Shown here: piece by piece, positions 30,066 to 38,239 of the stretch
Position numbering within the stretch: position 1 is the first letter of the stretch
Layout: every line of letters starts with the position of its first letter
Origin: Mesorhizobium sp. WSM4311
Lineage (GTDB): Bacteria > Pseudomonadota > Alphaproteobacteria > Rhizobiales > Rhizobiaceae
NCBI RefSeq assembly: GCF_002295115.1
Contig: NZ_NSFV01000022.1
Location: forward strand, 1-64,000
Length of the DNA: 64,000 bases
Reading direction: 5' to 3'
Notes under the pieces: model-generated
Database searches by the model: none
The model's input: the letters and a program-made list of their open reading frames with translations, nothing else
Told to the model about the DNA's origin: nothing
Program-made: the position numbers and the translations under genes

Positions 30066-30389
30066 ATGACCGCGATCGGTTACGTCAACAAGCAGGAAAA
30101 CGGCGCCTACAAGGGCCAGTTCAAGACGCTCAGCGTCCGCGCCGACATCGATATCGTCCCCAACCAGGCCAAGAGCGCCGATAACCATCCCGACTTCCGG
30201 GTGCTTACGCAAGGGGTCGAAGTCGGCGCTGGCTGGATCCGCACCGGCGAGACTTCCGGCAAGGATTATGTGAGCCTGTCGATTGCAGCGCCGGAGTTCG
30301 GACCGCGCAAGCTCTACGCCAATCTCGGCCGAGCCGCCGGCCAGGACGATCACGACACCTACGCCATCATCTGGAACCCGGCCGACTGA
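30066..30389 (+). CDS. DUF736 family protein
   Basis: A 107-residue protein starting MTAIGYVNKQENGAYKGQFK, then LSVRADIDIVPN, HPDFRVLTQG, EVGAGWIRTGETSGKDYVSL, and a typical end (YANLGRAAGQDDHDTYAIIW). DUF736 genes are standard accessory genes of alpha-proteobacterial conjugative elements; the function is unknown. The ATG is 8 nt after AAAGGAG; an in-frame start at 30030 is less likely. Confidence 0.9.
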   Translation: MTAIGYVNKQENGAYKGQFKTLSVRADIDIVPNQAKSADNHPDFRVLTQGVEVGAGWIRTGETSGKDYVSLSIAAPEFGPRKLYANLGRAAGQDDHDTYAIIWNPAD

Positions 30390-30402
30390 CCGGCCGAGAT
30401 AA

Positions 30403-30434
30403 GAGCCTCGCGCCGCAGCCCCGGCGCGGGGCTC
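30403..30434. terminator. Strong GC hairpin after the DUF736 gene
   Basis: Arms GAGCCTCGCGCCG and CGGCGCGGGGCTC pair at 12 of 13 positions plus a G-T pair, around a 6-nt loop. There is no T-run, so it could be a processing or pausing hairpin rather than an intrinsic terminator. Confidence 0.45.
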
Positions 30435-30570
30435 ATTCCCAGGAGTTCCACCCAAACCCCGTCCGCCCTAAAGGGCGGCGAAAACTCTCCCCCGACTCTT
30501 CGCCCGTCCCCGAGACGATCTCCCTCGCCCATCCTCGCCCTCGCTTGTCCGAAGCGAAACGAGGATCATC

Positions 30571-30840
30571 ATGGACGACGAAAACGAACGCGCGGCCCGC
30601 GCGAAAAAGGGCAGCCCGTTTCTCAGCACAGCCCAAGCCGCCTTCTATATCGGGCTCTCCCAGCGCACGCTCGAAAAGATGCGGCTCAAGGGCGGCGGCC
30701 CGAAATTCCGCAAGCACGGCCGCTATGTCCGCTATCACATCGACGAACTCGACCATTGGTCGAAAGGACACCCGCAGCACTCCATCGCCGGCGATGGCAA
30801 GGCCGGTTCCGGCCAGGGCGGCACGGGAGGCCGTTCATGA
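30571..30840 (+). CDS. rdfS: RdfS, excisionase (recombination directionality factor)
   Basis: An 89-residue protein with a MerR/AlpA-like winged helix: FLSTAQAAFYIGLSQRTLEKMRLKGGGP in adjoining parts, then KFRKHGRYVRYHIDELDHWS. Size, motif and position upstream of traF and the relaxase match RdfS of ICEMlSymR7A, which turns the integrase toward excision of the island. It overlaps traF by 4 nt. The ATG follows GAGGATCATC. A generic element-borne DNA-binding protein is the alternative. Confidence 0.85.
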   Translation: MDDENERAARAKKGSPFLSTAQAAFYIGLSQRTLEKMRLKGGGPKFRKHGRYVRYHIDELDHWSKGHPQHSIAGDGKAGSGQGGTGGRS

Positions 30841-31385
30841 GGCGGCGCCCTTCCATCCATCTGATCGGCAGCCGCCTGAGGCGTGTTCGAGCCCGTAAGA
30901 CGGTCGCCTTGGCCGCGGCCGGTCTCGGTCTTTTGGGCTTCACGGCGCTGGGAAAGCCCGCCCCTTGGCTGGTCTGGAACGCCTCGGCCAGCGCGCCGAT
31001 CGGCCTTTACCGCATCGCTGCGGGAGCGCTGGCGCGTGGCGATCTCGTGCTCGTGCGCCCGCCTGAATACGCGGCGTATCTCGCCGCCGAGCGCAGCTAT
31101 CTGCCTCGCAATGTGCCGCTGGCAAAACGTCTTGCAGCGCTGCCGGACGATAATGTCTGCGCCTTCAATGACGCCATCATCATCGGCGGCGACATCGTCG
31201 CGCGCCGGCTCAAAATCGACGCCGAAGGCCGACCTTTGCCATGGTGGAACGGCTGCCGAGCGCTCGGGGATAACGAGGTTTTCCTGCTCGGCAGCGACAA
31301 AAACCGCTCCTTCGACAGCCGCTATTTCGGGCCTGTTCCCACTCAAAATGTCATCGGGAGGCTCGTACCACTATGGACCGAGTGA
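30837..31385 (+). CDS. traF: TraF, conjugative S26 signal peptidase-like protein
   Basis: About 182 residues with an N-terminal membrane anchor (VALAAAGLGLLGFTALG). The catalytic serine region NASASAPIGLYRI and the lysine region PLAKRLAALPDD are as in the S26C family, ending with DSRYFGPVP and IGRLVPLW. RP4 TraF cyclises the TrbC pilin, and here it probably matures the TrbC encoded at 55.5 kb. It overlaps both rdfS (4 nt) and the transglycosylase gene (13 nt). ATG at 30837 is chosen for the ATGA overlap. Confidence 0.88.
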   Translation: MRRRPSIHLIGSRLRRVRARKTVALAAAGLGLLGFTALGKPAPWLVWNASASAPIGLYRIAAGALARGDLVLVRPPEYAAYLAAERSYLPRNVPLAKRLAALPDDNVCAFNDAIIIGGDIVARRLKIDAEGRPLPWWNGCRALGDNEVFLLGSDKNRSFDSRYFGPVPTQNVIGRLVPLWTE

Positions 31386-32056
31386 CCCTCCTCTTGTTGG
31401 GCATGATCGCCATTGCGCCATGCGCCTGTTCCGCCTCGACCGGCGCTGAGCCGGTCGCCATCTCCCAAAGTCCGCAGCTGCGAAAGTGGCAGACGTTGGT
31501 ATCGGAAGCAAGCCGGCGCTTCCATATTCCCCAAGCCTGGATCTATGCCGTCATGGCTGCCGAAAGCGGCGGCAAGACAATGCGCGGCGGCCGCCCCATC
31601 ACCTCCCCCGCTGGCGCCATGGGCCTCATGCAGGTGATGCCCGGCACCTATGAAGAGATGCGGGTCGAACACGGCCTTGGGCCTAACCCCCACGATCCGC
31701 GCGACAATATCCTGGCCGGCACGGCCTATCTCAGTGCCATGTATGACCGCTTCGGATTTCCTGGCCTGTTTGGCGCCTACAATGCCGGTCCCGAGCGCTA
31801 CGACGAGCATTTGAAGCGTGGCAAACCGCTGCCAGAAGAGACCGTCGAGTACCTCGACCAACTCAAGGCGGCCGGAGTTTCGGCGGCCGACATCGAGGCG
31901 TTCGAAAGCCAATCTGTCGCTCCAAAGGCGCAAATCGCTCCTCTCGGACGGTCGCTGTTCTTCATTCATGACGGTGTTCACTCAGGCGTGCGAAACGGCG
32001 ATCTCTTCGTGCCGCTCGGCAAGGACGGCGCGCAGCCGAAGGAGCCGGTGCGTTAG
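31373..32056 (+). CDS. Lytic transglycosylase of the conjugation module
   Basis: A 227-residue periplasmic muramidase-like protein. The signal sequence VTLLLLGMIAIAPCACSAS may be a lipoprotein signal. The SLT domain has catalytic E64 in YAVMAAESGGKT, GLMQVMPGTY, and FGAYNAGPERY. It would open peptidoglycan for the mating pore (VirB1-like). It sits between traF and rlxS, matching the R7A gene order. The last 60 residues are unassigned. Confidence 0.9.
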   Translation: MDRVTLLLLGMIAIAPCACSASTGAEPVAISQSPQLRKWQTLVSEASRRFHIPQAWIYAVMAAESGGKTMRGGRPITSPAGAMGLMQVMPGTYEEMRVEHGLGPNPHDPRDNILAGTAYLSAMYDRFGFPGLFGAYNAGPERYDEHLKRGKPLPEETVEYLDQLKAAGVSAADIEAFESQSVAPKAQIAPLGRSLFFIHDGVHSGVRNGDLFVPLGKDGAQPKEPVR

Positions 32057-32234
32057 CCATGGCGGACGGGGGCGCGTCTGGCGGGGCTGGGCGCGGAAGG
32101 CAAGATAAAGGTACCGCCTCCAGGAGGCGGTTAAATCTTTGTCTGCACATCGTTTTTCCGGGAGGCTGCCGCCGGTGCCAAGAGGGTTTGACGTGTAAGT
32201 GTCTGATTTTGCTTGATATGTCTGGGAGGCTCGC
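32057..32234. other. Transglycosylase-relaxase gap with palindrome; candidate oriT region
   Basis: A 19-bp near-perfect palindrome, ACCGCCTCC-A-GGAGGCGGT, lies at 32113-32131, followed by AT-rich sequence. The gap immediately precedes the relaxase gene, a common place for oriT. No nick-site consensus was identified, so the oriT idea is inference; a transcription-terminating hairpin is the alternative. GGGAGG at 32224-32229 is the relaxase ribosome binding site. Confidence 0.4.
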
Positions 32235-34205
32235 ATTAAGGATGACGAGTTCAGGCCGAAGCTCGGCAAAATCGGGTCGCGCGGCTCGAAGGCCGGCAAA
32301 CGCTATGCCGGCCAGGTTCGTGCGGCGATCAACCGGGCTGGCGGCCGGCCGCAACGCGGTGGTCGCTTCACAGGAAGCCGGACAGGGCGCGGCGGGGCGG
32401 CCGCCGCACTGCTGAAATCGCGCGACCGGTATGCCGCCTTCCGCCAGCGCCGGGTGATCGTCAAGGCGCGGGTCGTCAAGCTCGCCGGCAAGGGCGCGGA
32501 CGGGGCGCGTGCCCATCTACGCTATCTTCAGCGCGACGGGGTCACCCGCGAAGGTGAACCTGGCGAGCTCTACGGCGCCGACAGCGGCCGCGTCGACGGC
32601 AAGGCGTTCATCGATCGCGCGGACGGCGACCGCCATCAGTTCCGCTTCATCGTCGCTGCCGAAGACGGCATCGAGTACGACGACCTCAAGGCGCTGACGC
32701 GGCGGCTCATGGCGCAGATGCAGGAAGACCTCGGCACGAAGCTCGACTGGGTCGCGGTCGATCATTTCAACACCGGCCACCCGCACAGCCACATCATCGT
32801 CCGTGGCAGGGACGACCGTGGCGAGAACCTGGTCATCGCGCGCGAATATATCTCATCTGGCATCCGCGAGCGGGCGGCCGAGCTGGTCAGCCTCGATCTC
32901 GGTCCGCGAACCGACCGCGAGATTGAGCTTCGCCTGCGCCGGGAAATGGAGCAGGAACGCTTCACCAGCATCGACCGTCGGCTGCTCAGCATGCGTGATG
33001 ATGACGGCCTGGTCTCGCCGGGCGGTCCCGACGCCATTCGCCAGACGCTGCACCAGGGACGGCTGCGCAAGCTCGAGCGGATGGGTCTGGCCGCGGAGGT
33101 CGGCGCTGGCTCCTGGCGCCTCGACGATGAGCTCGAAGCCACGCTGCGCCGCACCGGCGAACGCGGCGACATCATCAAGACCATGCACCGCGAACTGACC
33201 GGCAAGGGGCTTGCCCGCAGGGCCGCCGACTGGGTGATCCACGATCGATCCGGCGAGCCCGTCCAGTCTCTCGTCGGTCGCGTTGTCGCGCGTGGACTGG
33301 CCGACGAGATCAATGACCGCCATTACATGATCGTCGACGCCGTCGACGGTAAGAGCCATTGGATCAACATCGGTAGAGGCGAGGCGATGGAAACGATGCC
33401 TAATGGCTGCATCGTGCGTGTCGCGCCAAGGAACACCGAGCCGAGGCAGGTCGATCGTACCATCGCCGAAATCGCCGCCGCGCATGGCGGCCGTTACGAC
33501 GTCGATATGCACCTGAAGCATGACCCATCCGCCACCGAGAGCTTTGCGCGAACGCATGTGCGGCGGCTGGAGGCGATCCGCCGCGCGACCGGCGGCGTTG
33601 AGCGAGAGCCGAACGGCACCTGGCTCATCGCGCCGGACCATCTCGATCGCGTCGCGAATTATGAGGGCCAGCGGGCCAGGGCCGAGCCTGTCGTTGCCGA
33701 CAAGCTCTCCTCAATGGCGCTGGAGCGACAGGTCAGCTTCAACGGCGCCACCTGGCTCGACCGGGAGCTGGTTGCCGATAGACCCGAGCCTTTGCACGGA
33801 TCCGGCTTCGGCCGCGACGTGAGAGAGGCGCAAGCTCGCCGGCGGCAGTGGCTGATCGCGCAAGGCCTCGCGCATAAAGAACAGGATGGGATCGTCTATC
33901 GAGCCAACATGCTTTCGATCCTGCGCCAGCGAGAACTGAACCGTGTTGCTGGCCAACTGTCGGAGGAACTTGGCCTGCCCTATGCCGAAGCGCGATTCGG
34001 AGGACGAGTAGAGGGTACGCTCCGCCGCTCCGTCGAGCTTGCCAGCGGAAAATATGCCGTCGTTGAAAAGTCGCGCGAGTTCACGCTGGTGCCATGGCGG
34101 CCGGTGCTTGAGCGCCATGTGGGCAAGGAGGTCTCCGGTGTCGTGAGTGGGGAGGGGATTTCATGGACCGTCGGCCGGCAAAGGAGCGGACCTGGTGTTT
34201 CGTGA
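32235..34205 (+). CDS. rlxS: RlxS, VirD2-like relaxase with DUF3363, apparent ATT start
   Basis: The frame runs from a stop at 32214 to 34205 with no ATG, GTG or TTG until a GTG at 32454. Sequence before that GTG looks like relaxase N-terminus (KDDEFRPKLGKIGSRGSKAG, basic, then GKRYAGQVRAAINRAGG). The ATT at 32235 sits 5 nt after GGGAGG, so I infer ATT initiation, giving ~656 residues. Nicking domain: Tyr97 in ARAHLRYLQRDG and histidines 182, 184 and 186 in NTGHPHSHIIVRG. The long C-terminal DUF3363 part ends SWTVGRQRSGP. It would nick oriT and pilot the ICE strand to TraG. The conservative start is GTG 32454, giving 583 residues, just before Tyr97. Confidence 0.88.
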   Translation: MKDDEFRPKLGKIGSRGSKAGKRYAGQVRAAINRAGGRPQRGGRFTGSRTGRGGAAAALLKSRDRYAAFRQRRVIVKARVVKLAGKGADGARAHLRYLQRDGVTREGEPGELYGADSGRVDGKAFIDRADGDRHQFRFIVAAEDGIEYDDLKALTRRLMAQMQEDLGTKLDWVAVDHFNTGHPHSHIIVRGRDDRGENLVIAREYISSGIRERAAELVSLDLGPRTDREIELRLRREMEQERFTSIDRRLLSMRDDDGLVSPGGPDAIRQTLHQGRLRKLERMGLAAEVGAGSWRLDDELEATLRRTGERGDIIKTMHRELTGKGLARRAADWVIHDRSGEPVQSLVGRVVARGLADEINDRHYMIVDAVDGKSHWINIGRGEAMETMPNGCIVRVAPRNTEPRQVDRTIAEIAAAHGGRYDVDMHLKHDPSATESFARTHVRRLEAIRRATGGVEREPNGTWLIAPDHLDRVANYEGQRARAEPVVADKLSSMALERQVSFNGATWLDRELVADRPEPLHGSGFGRDVREAQARRRQWLIAQGLAHKEQDGIVYRANMLSILRQRELNRVAGQLSEELGLPYAEARFGGRVEGTLRRSVELASGKYAVVEKSREFTLVPWRPVLERHVGKEVSGVVSGEGISWTVGRQRSGPGVS

Positions 34206-34560
34206 GATGGTGTACAGCTTTTTAGCCAGCGGCGCGGGCAGCCATGCGAGCCCGCGTAGACCTTATGGCCGCACGCCCGCAATCGGTCGCATGGACCTGC
34301 CAGGCGGGGCGGCTTTGGAGCGTTCGGACCCGACACGCTGCGTGAGTGGCCAGACTTCGAGCGCTCGAAGATGCGGACTGTTGTCTGCTGGCCGGCGTTA
34401 TTCCGGCTGGCCTATGACCGCGGCGCAACAGTTCACCGCTGAAGTTGCCACGGGCGAACATCGACAAGAGAAAAAACACCATTGCGCGTTACAAATCGCC
34501 GTTGAAAGCGTTTAGGTTGCATGCGCTTCGCCAAGTAAACGGATACCCCAGAAGAGAGCC
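34206..34560. other. Gap between rlxS and ietA
   Basis: No gene is supported. AT content rises in the last 100 bp (for example AAAAAACACCATT), where the ietA promoter should lie. The ietA binding site may be AGAGAGCC just before 34561. Confidence 0.4.
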
Positions 34561-35547
34561 ATGACCACGGCCCGCCATATCGTGACGCTGCTTAAAAGCC
34601 ACATTGCCGGCGACGAGGATCGTTTCCTCTCTATCGCGATGCAGCTTGCTGCGCATGAGGCACGTCAAGGCCATGGCAAGCTTGCTCAGGAGCTCAAGGA
34701 TCTGGTCGACGCAGCCAAGAGCAGGGACGCCCGGATTGCCAAGAGCAGTCGGCCGGTTCCCCTTTTTCAGCCAAAGGGCGAACTCGCAGGCCTCCTGCAT
34801 GTGCGCTATCCGGACCTGCGACTGACGGACATGATTTTGCCGGACAGTCTGCGCTCGCGCCTGCACCGCGTGCTGGGAGAGCAGCGCCAACAAGCAAGCT
34901 TGCGCGAGCACGGGCTTGTTCCCCGTCGCAAACTGCTTCTGGTCGGCCCGCCAGGATCAGGCAAGACGATGACCGCATCGGCATTGGCCGGGGAGCTTCA
35001 TCTGCCCCTTTTCATGATCGTCCTCGATGGTTTGATCACCAAGTTCATGGGAGAGACTGCCGGAAAGCTGCGGCTTGTTTTTGATGCAATGCAGGCGACG
35101 CGGGGCGTCTACTTCTTTGACGAATTCGATGCCATCGGCGCGCGTCGAGGCGAACGCCAGGATGTTGGCGAGATTCGGCGCGTGCTGAATTCGTTTCTGC
35201 AGTTTCTCGAGCAAGACGACAGCCACAGCCTGATTATTGCGGCAACAAATCATCCCGAGCTGCTCGACAGAGCTTTGTTCCGCCGTTTCGACGATGTCAT
35301 CGAATACGCCGTGCCCGATCGGCCGATTATCGAGGCGCTGCTTCGGGCTCGACTCGACCGCTTCGACACCAGAGGGCTTGCCTGGAACGAGGCGATCTCT
35401 CAGGCAGAGAGACTGTCGCAGGCCGAGATCACCCGCGCGGCCGACGACGCTGCAAAAACCATCATATTGCGGGGGGGGAAGCGGATCACCTCGGAAGCGC
35501 TCATCGACGCTCTGAAGGAACGCCGGCAGGCTTCGCTGTCTGAGTAG
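34561..35547 (+). CDS. ietA: AAA+ ATPase of an IetAS-type defence/stability pair
   Basis: A 328-residue AAA ATPase. An N-terminal helical part (1-80) is followed by the ATPase core: Walker A GPPGSGKT at 129-136, pore-loop-like KFMGETAGKL, Walker B VYFFDEFD (D187, E188), sensor 1 IIAATNHPELLD, and arginine finger region RALFRRFDDVI. Paired with a subtilase gene 17 bp downstream, it matches IetA of IetAS. That pair was first described as a Ti-plasmid stability/incompatibility toxin-antitoxin system and later as phage defence. It may act as a controller or unfoldase for the protease; in the toxin-antitoxin view it is the antitoxin. The gene looks intact. Confidence 0.85.
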   Translation: MTTARHIVTLLKSHIAGDEDRFLSIAMQLAAHEARQGHGKLAQELKDLVDAAKSRDARIAKSSRPVPLFQPKGELAGLLHVRYPDLRLTDMILPDSLRSRLHRVLGEQRQQASLREHGLVPRRKLLLVGPPGSGKTMTASALAGELHLPLFMIVLDGLITKFMGETAGKLRLVFDAMQATRGVYFFDEFDAIGARRGERQDVGEIRRVLNSFLQFLEQDDSHSLIIAATNHPELLDRALFRRFDDVIEYAVPDRPIIEALLRARLDRFDTRGLAWNEAISQAERLSQAEITRAADDAAKTIILRGGKRITSEALIDALKERRQASLSE

Positions 35548-35564
35548 CGACAGCACAGATCATA

Positions 35565-38033
35565 ATGGCAGACGATTTTCCGCGCGACCGCGCCCATATC
35601 CACCTTCGCAACAACGGCATTCGGGAAGCCTATCGGCGGCCCAACCAACTTATACATGCACCGCCGCTGCCGGCGCGTGATCGGGCGTCGCATGCTGCGG
35701 CCTTGACGCAATCCATCGAACAAGCGGTCGAAAGTGCACGCCAGCAGATTGCGGCGCGTGACCCCCAGCTGTCGGTCGGCACGCCTGGCTTTTACCTCGA
35801 GATCGATCTGCCCATGTCCGGACGGGCGGCCCTCGACCAGTTGGCCGATCGTCGCCAGCACATGGAGCTGGTCGCCGTCCATGAGCCAACTCAACCCGGT
35901 GCTCCCATCACAGCGTCGGTGTTCCTGCCGCAAAGCGCGCAAGCCTATTATTTGCGGAAAGTCGAGGCGTATCGAGACGTTGACACTGACCGCGGCAGAC
36001 CGCGCAACGAGCCGCTCGTCTCCCGCATGGAGACAGTCAGGCTGGCGACTGCACGATCGTTGTTTACCGACCACGACGACCTCTTCCCCCAGGCCGCTGA
36101 CGAGCAGGTGTGGTGGGAAGTCTGGCTGCGCGACGGTCGCCGCGAGAACTTCGAGCACATTGCCGAAGCCCTGAACATCACTTTGCGCACGCATGCGGTC
36201 AGGTTTCCGGAGCGGGTGGTCATGCTGGCACTCGCCAGCACGGCAATGCTCGACCGCATGATTGCGCACAGCGATGTCGTCGCCGAGCTGCGGCGCGCGA
36301 AGGATACGCCGTCCTTCTTCATGGGCCTTGGCGGCGCGGAGCAAAGGGACTGGAGCGACGAGCTTCTCGGGCGCGTCAGACCGCCTCAATCCGATATTGC
36401 GGTCTGCATTCTCGACAGCGGCGTACGTCGCACCCACCCGTTGATCGAACCCGCACTTGCCGTTGAAGACTGGCACACCGTCAAACCGGCATGGGGCAGC
36501 GACGACACACCTGCGTGGAGCGGCCACGGGACGCGAATGGCAGGTGTCGGCCTGTACGGTGATCTGGTCCCGCTCCTGGTCGGAGGCGATCCAGTTCCAT
36601 TGCCCTTTCGGCTGGAGAGTGTCCGTATCCTTCCGCCAGAAGACGAGGCAAACGATCCAGAACTCTATGGCTCGATCACCGCGGAAGCGATCGCCCGCGC
36701 CGAGGTGCAGGCGCCGGAGCGCCGCCGCGCGATCGCAATGGCTGTGACAAGCGCCAGTCCGGCGCGTGGAAGGCCCACATCGTGGTCTGCCGCTATCGAC
36801 CAACTCTGTTTCGAAGAGGAGCAGCGACGCTTGATCGTTCTCTCTGCCGGCAACATCGGCGATGACCTCATGCCGGCCGAGCATTTGACGCGCAACGATC
36901 TGGAAGCAGTCGATGATCCTTCTCAGGCCTGGAATGCGCTGACGGTCGGCGCTTTCACAGAAAAGGTCGATATCATTGACACCGACTTTGCGGGCTACGC
37001 TCCGATCGCGCCGGTCGGCGAGCTCTCGCCGCGCAGTCGCACTTCGGTCGTTTGGGACAGGCAGTGGCCGGTGAAGCCCGAGGTCGTCTTCGAAGGCGGC
37101 AATCTCGCCCATGACGGTGTGTTGCCTGGCGAGCCGATCGACGATCTGCAGATATTGACCACTTTCTATCGACCCGAACTGCGCCACTTCACCACCCTCG
37201 GAGATACGAGCGCGGCAACGGCCCATGCCGCACGGATGGCGGGACTAATTCTATCAGCGCGCCCCGAGCTGTGGCCTGAAACGGTTCGCGCCCTGATCGT
37301 CCACTCGGCCGAATGGACTCCGGCGATGCGCGCACGCATCGATGCGTGCAACGGAGCGAAGGGCGAGATCCAGGCGCTCGTGCGGCGCTATGGTTACGGC
37401 GTGCCAGATCTTGGGCGCGCGCTTCTGTCAACGGTGAACGACCTCACGCTTATCGTTGAAGATGAGCTTCAGCCTTTCCAGCGCGAGGGCGGCGCGGCTG
37501 CCAAAACGCGTGACATGAAGCTGCATCGCCTGCCTTGGCCGAAGGAGCAGCTCGCGGCGCTCGGCGCTGCCCAGGTCGAGCTCCGCGTCACGCTGTCCTA
37601 TTTCATCGAACCCAACCCCGGTGAACGCGGATGGACCCGCCGGCATCGTTACGCGTCCCATGGTCTTCGGTTCAGAGTAAAGTCAGCGACCGAGACAGTC
37701 GACGAATTCCGAGCCCGCATCAATCAGGCCGCTCGGGACGAGGAGGAAGGGGCGCCTGCTGGAGGCGGAGAAGAGTGGCTGCTCGGCACCTTCCGCGATC
37801 GCGGCTCGTTGCACGCCGATTTCTGGTCGGGCAGCGCCGCCGATCTCGCCGAGCGTGATGCGATCGGCGTGTTCCCGGTCGGGGGCTGGTGGAAGGAGAA
37901 GCCTTACCTGGAACGCGTCGACGCTCTGGCTCGGTACGCCCTGATTGTGACGATGCGGGCGCCTGGGGTCGATGTTGACATCTTCACACCCGTCGAAGCA
38001 GCCCTGACTGTCGAGACGTCGGTCGAGACCTGA
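35565..38033 (+). CDS. ietS: Subtilisin-like (S8) protease, IetS-type effector
   Basis: An 822-residue cytoplasmic subtilase with no signal peptide. The catalytic triad is intact: D284 in CILDSGVRRTHP, H321 in WSGHGTRMAG, and S549 in LGDTSAATAHAARMAG. The ~280-residue N-terminal part and ~230-residue C-terminal part (beta-rich, VELRVTLSYFIEPNPGERGW in one block) are typical of large ATPase-associated subtilases. It follows ietA by 17 bp and was presumably co-transferred. In known IetAS both the ATPase and the protease active sites are needed for phage resistance; the substrate is unknown. Confidence 0.85.
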   Translation: MADDFPRDRAHIHLRNNGIREAYRRPNQLIHAPPLPARDRASHAAALTQSIEQAVESARQQIAARDPQLSVGTPGFYLEIDLPMSGRAALDQLADRRQHMELVAVHEPTQPGAPITASVFLPQSAQAYYLRKVEAYRDVDTDRGRPRNEPLVSRMETVRLATARSLFTDHDDLFPQAADEQVWWEVWLRDGRRENFEHIAEALNITLRTHAVRFPERVVMLALASTAMLDRMIAHSDVVAELRRAKDTPSFFMGLGGAEQRDWSDELLGRVRPPQSDIAVCILDSGVRRTHPLIEPALAVEDWHTVKPAWGSDDTPAWSGHGTRMAGVGLYGDLVPLLVGGDPVPLPFRLESVRILPPEDEANDPELYGSITAEAIARAEVQAPERRRAIAMAVTSASPARGRPTSWSAAIDQLCFEEEQRRLIVLSAGNIGDDLMPAEHLTRNDLEAVDDPSQAWNALTVGAFTEKVDIIDTDFAGYAPIAPVGELSPRSRTSVVWDRQWPVKPEVVFEGGNLAHDGVLPGEPIDDLQILTTFYRPELRHFTTLGDTSAATAHAARMAGLILSARPELWPETVRALIVHSAEWTPAMRARIDACNGAKGEIQALVRRYGYGVPDLGRALLSTVNDLTLIVEDELQPFQREGGAAAKTRDMKLHRLPWPKEQLAALGAAQVELRVTLSYFIEPNPGERGWTRRHRYASHGLRFRVKSATETVDEFRARINQAARDEEEGAPAGGGEEWLLGTFRDRGSLHADFWSGSAADLAERDAIGVFPVGGWWKEKPYLERVDALARYALIVTMRAPGVDVDIFTPVEAALTVETSVET

Positions 38034-38077
38034 TGCAGCACTGTCCAAATCGGCCAACAACGGAGGTTTGACCAGCC

Positions 38078-38173
38078 TCTGGTGCCATGGCGGCTGGTGC
38101 TGGATCATCACGTCGGCAACAGGGATCATGCGCGGAGGACGATAGGCCGGCAAAGGAGCGGGCCAAGCGTGTG
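38078..38173 (+). pseudogene. Scar of a relaxase gene 3' end
   Basis: The segment from TGGTGCCATGGCGGCTGGTG to GGCCGGCAAAGGAGCGGGCC mirrors the end of rlxS (about 34087-34193: TGGTGCCATGGCGGCCGGTG ... GGCCGGCAAAGGAGCGGACC). Bases between are partly deleted. In translation, relaxase LVPWRPVLE...IGRQRSGP can be recovered across frames, and a stop follows at the equivalent place. It is therefore a second, broken copy of the relaxase tail, lying just after ietS. Confidence 0.75.
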
Positions 38174-38239
38174 ATAATGGCGCCCATGGTCACGCCCACA
38201 AGCCGCGCCCCCTGCGTCTACGGAGAGGTGCGCGTCTGT

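Noticed and set aside
29158..30069. 303-residue plus-strand frame
   Set aside because: No start signal, no motif, overlaps other noise frames on the minus strand.
35400..37226. 608-residue open frame antisense to ietA/ietS
   Set aside because: It lies opposite a subtilase with intact triad; composition is an arginine-rich shadow of high-GC codons and it has no domain.
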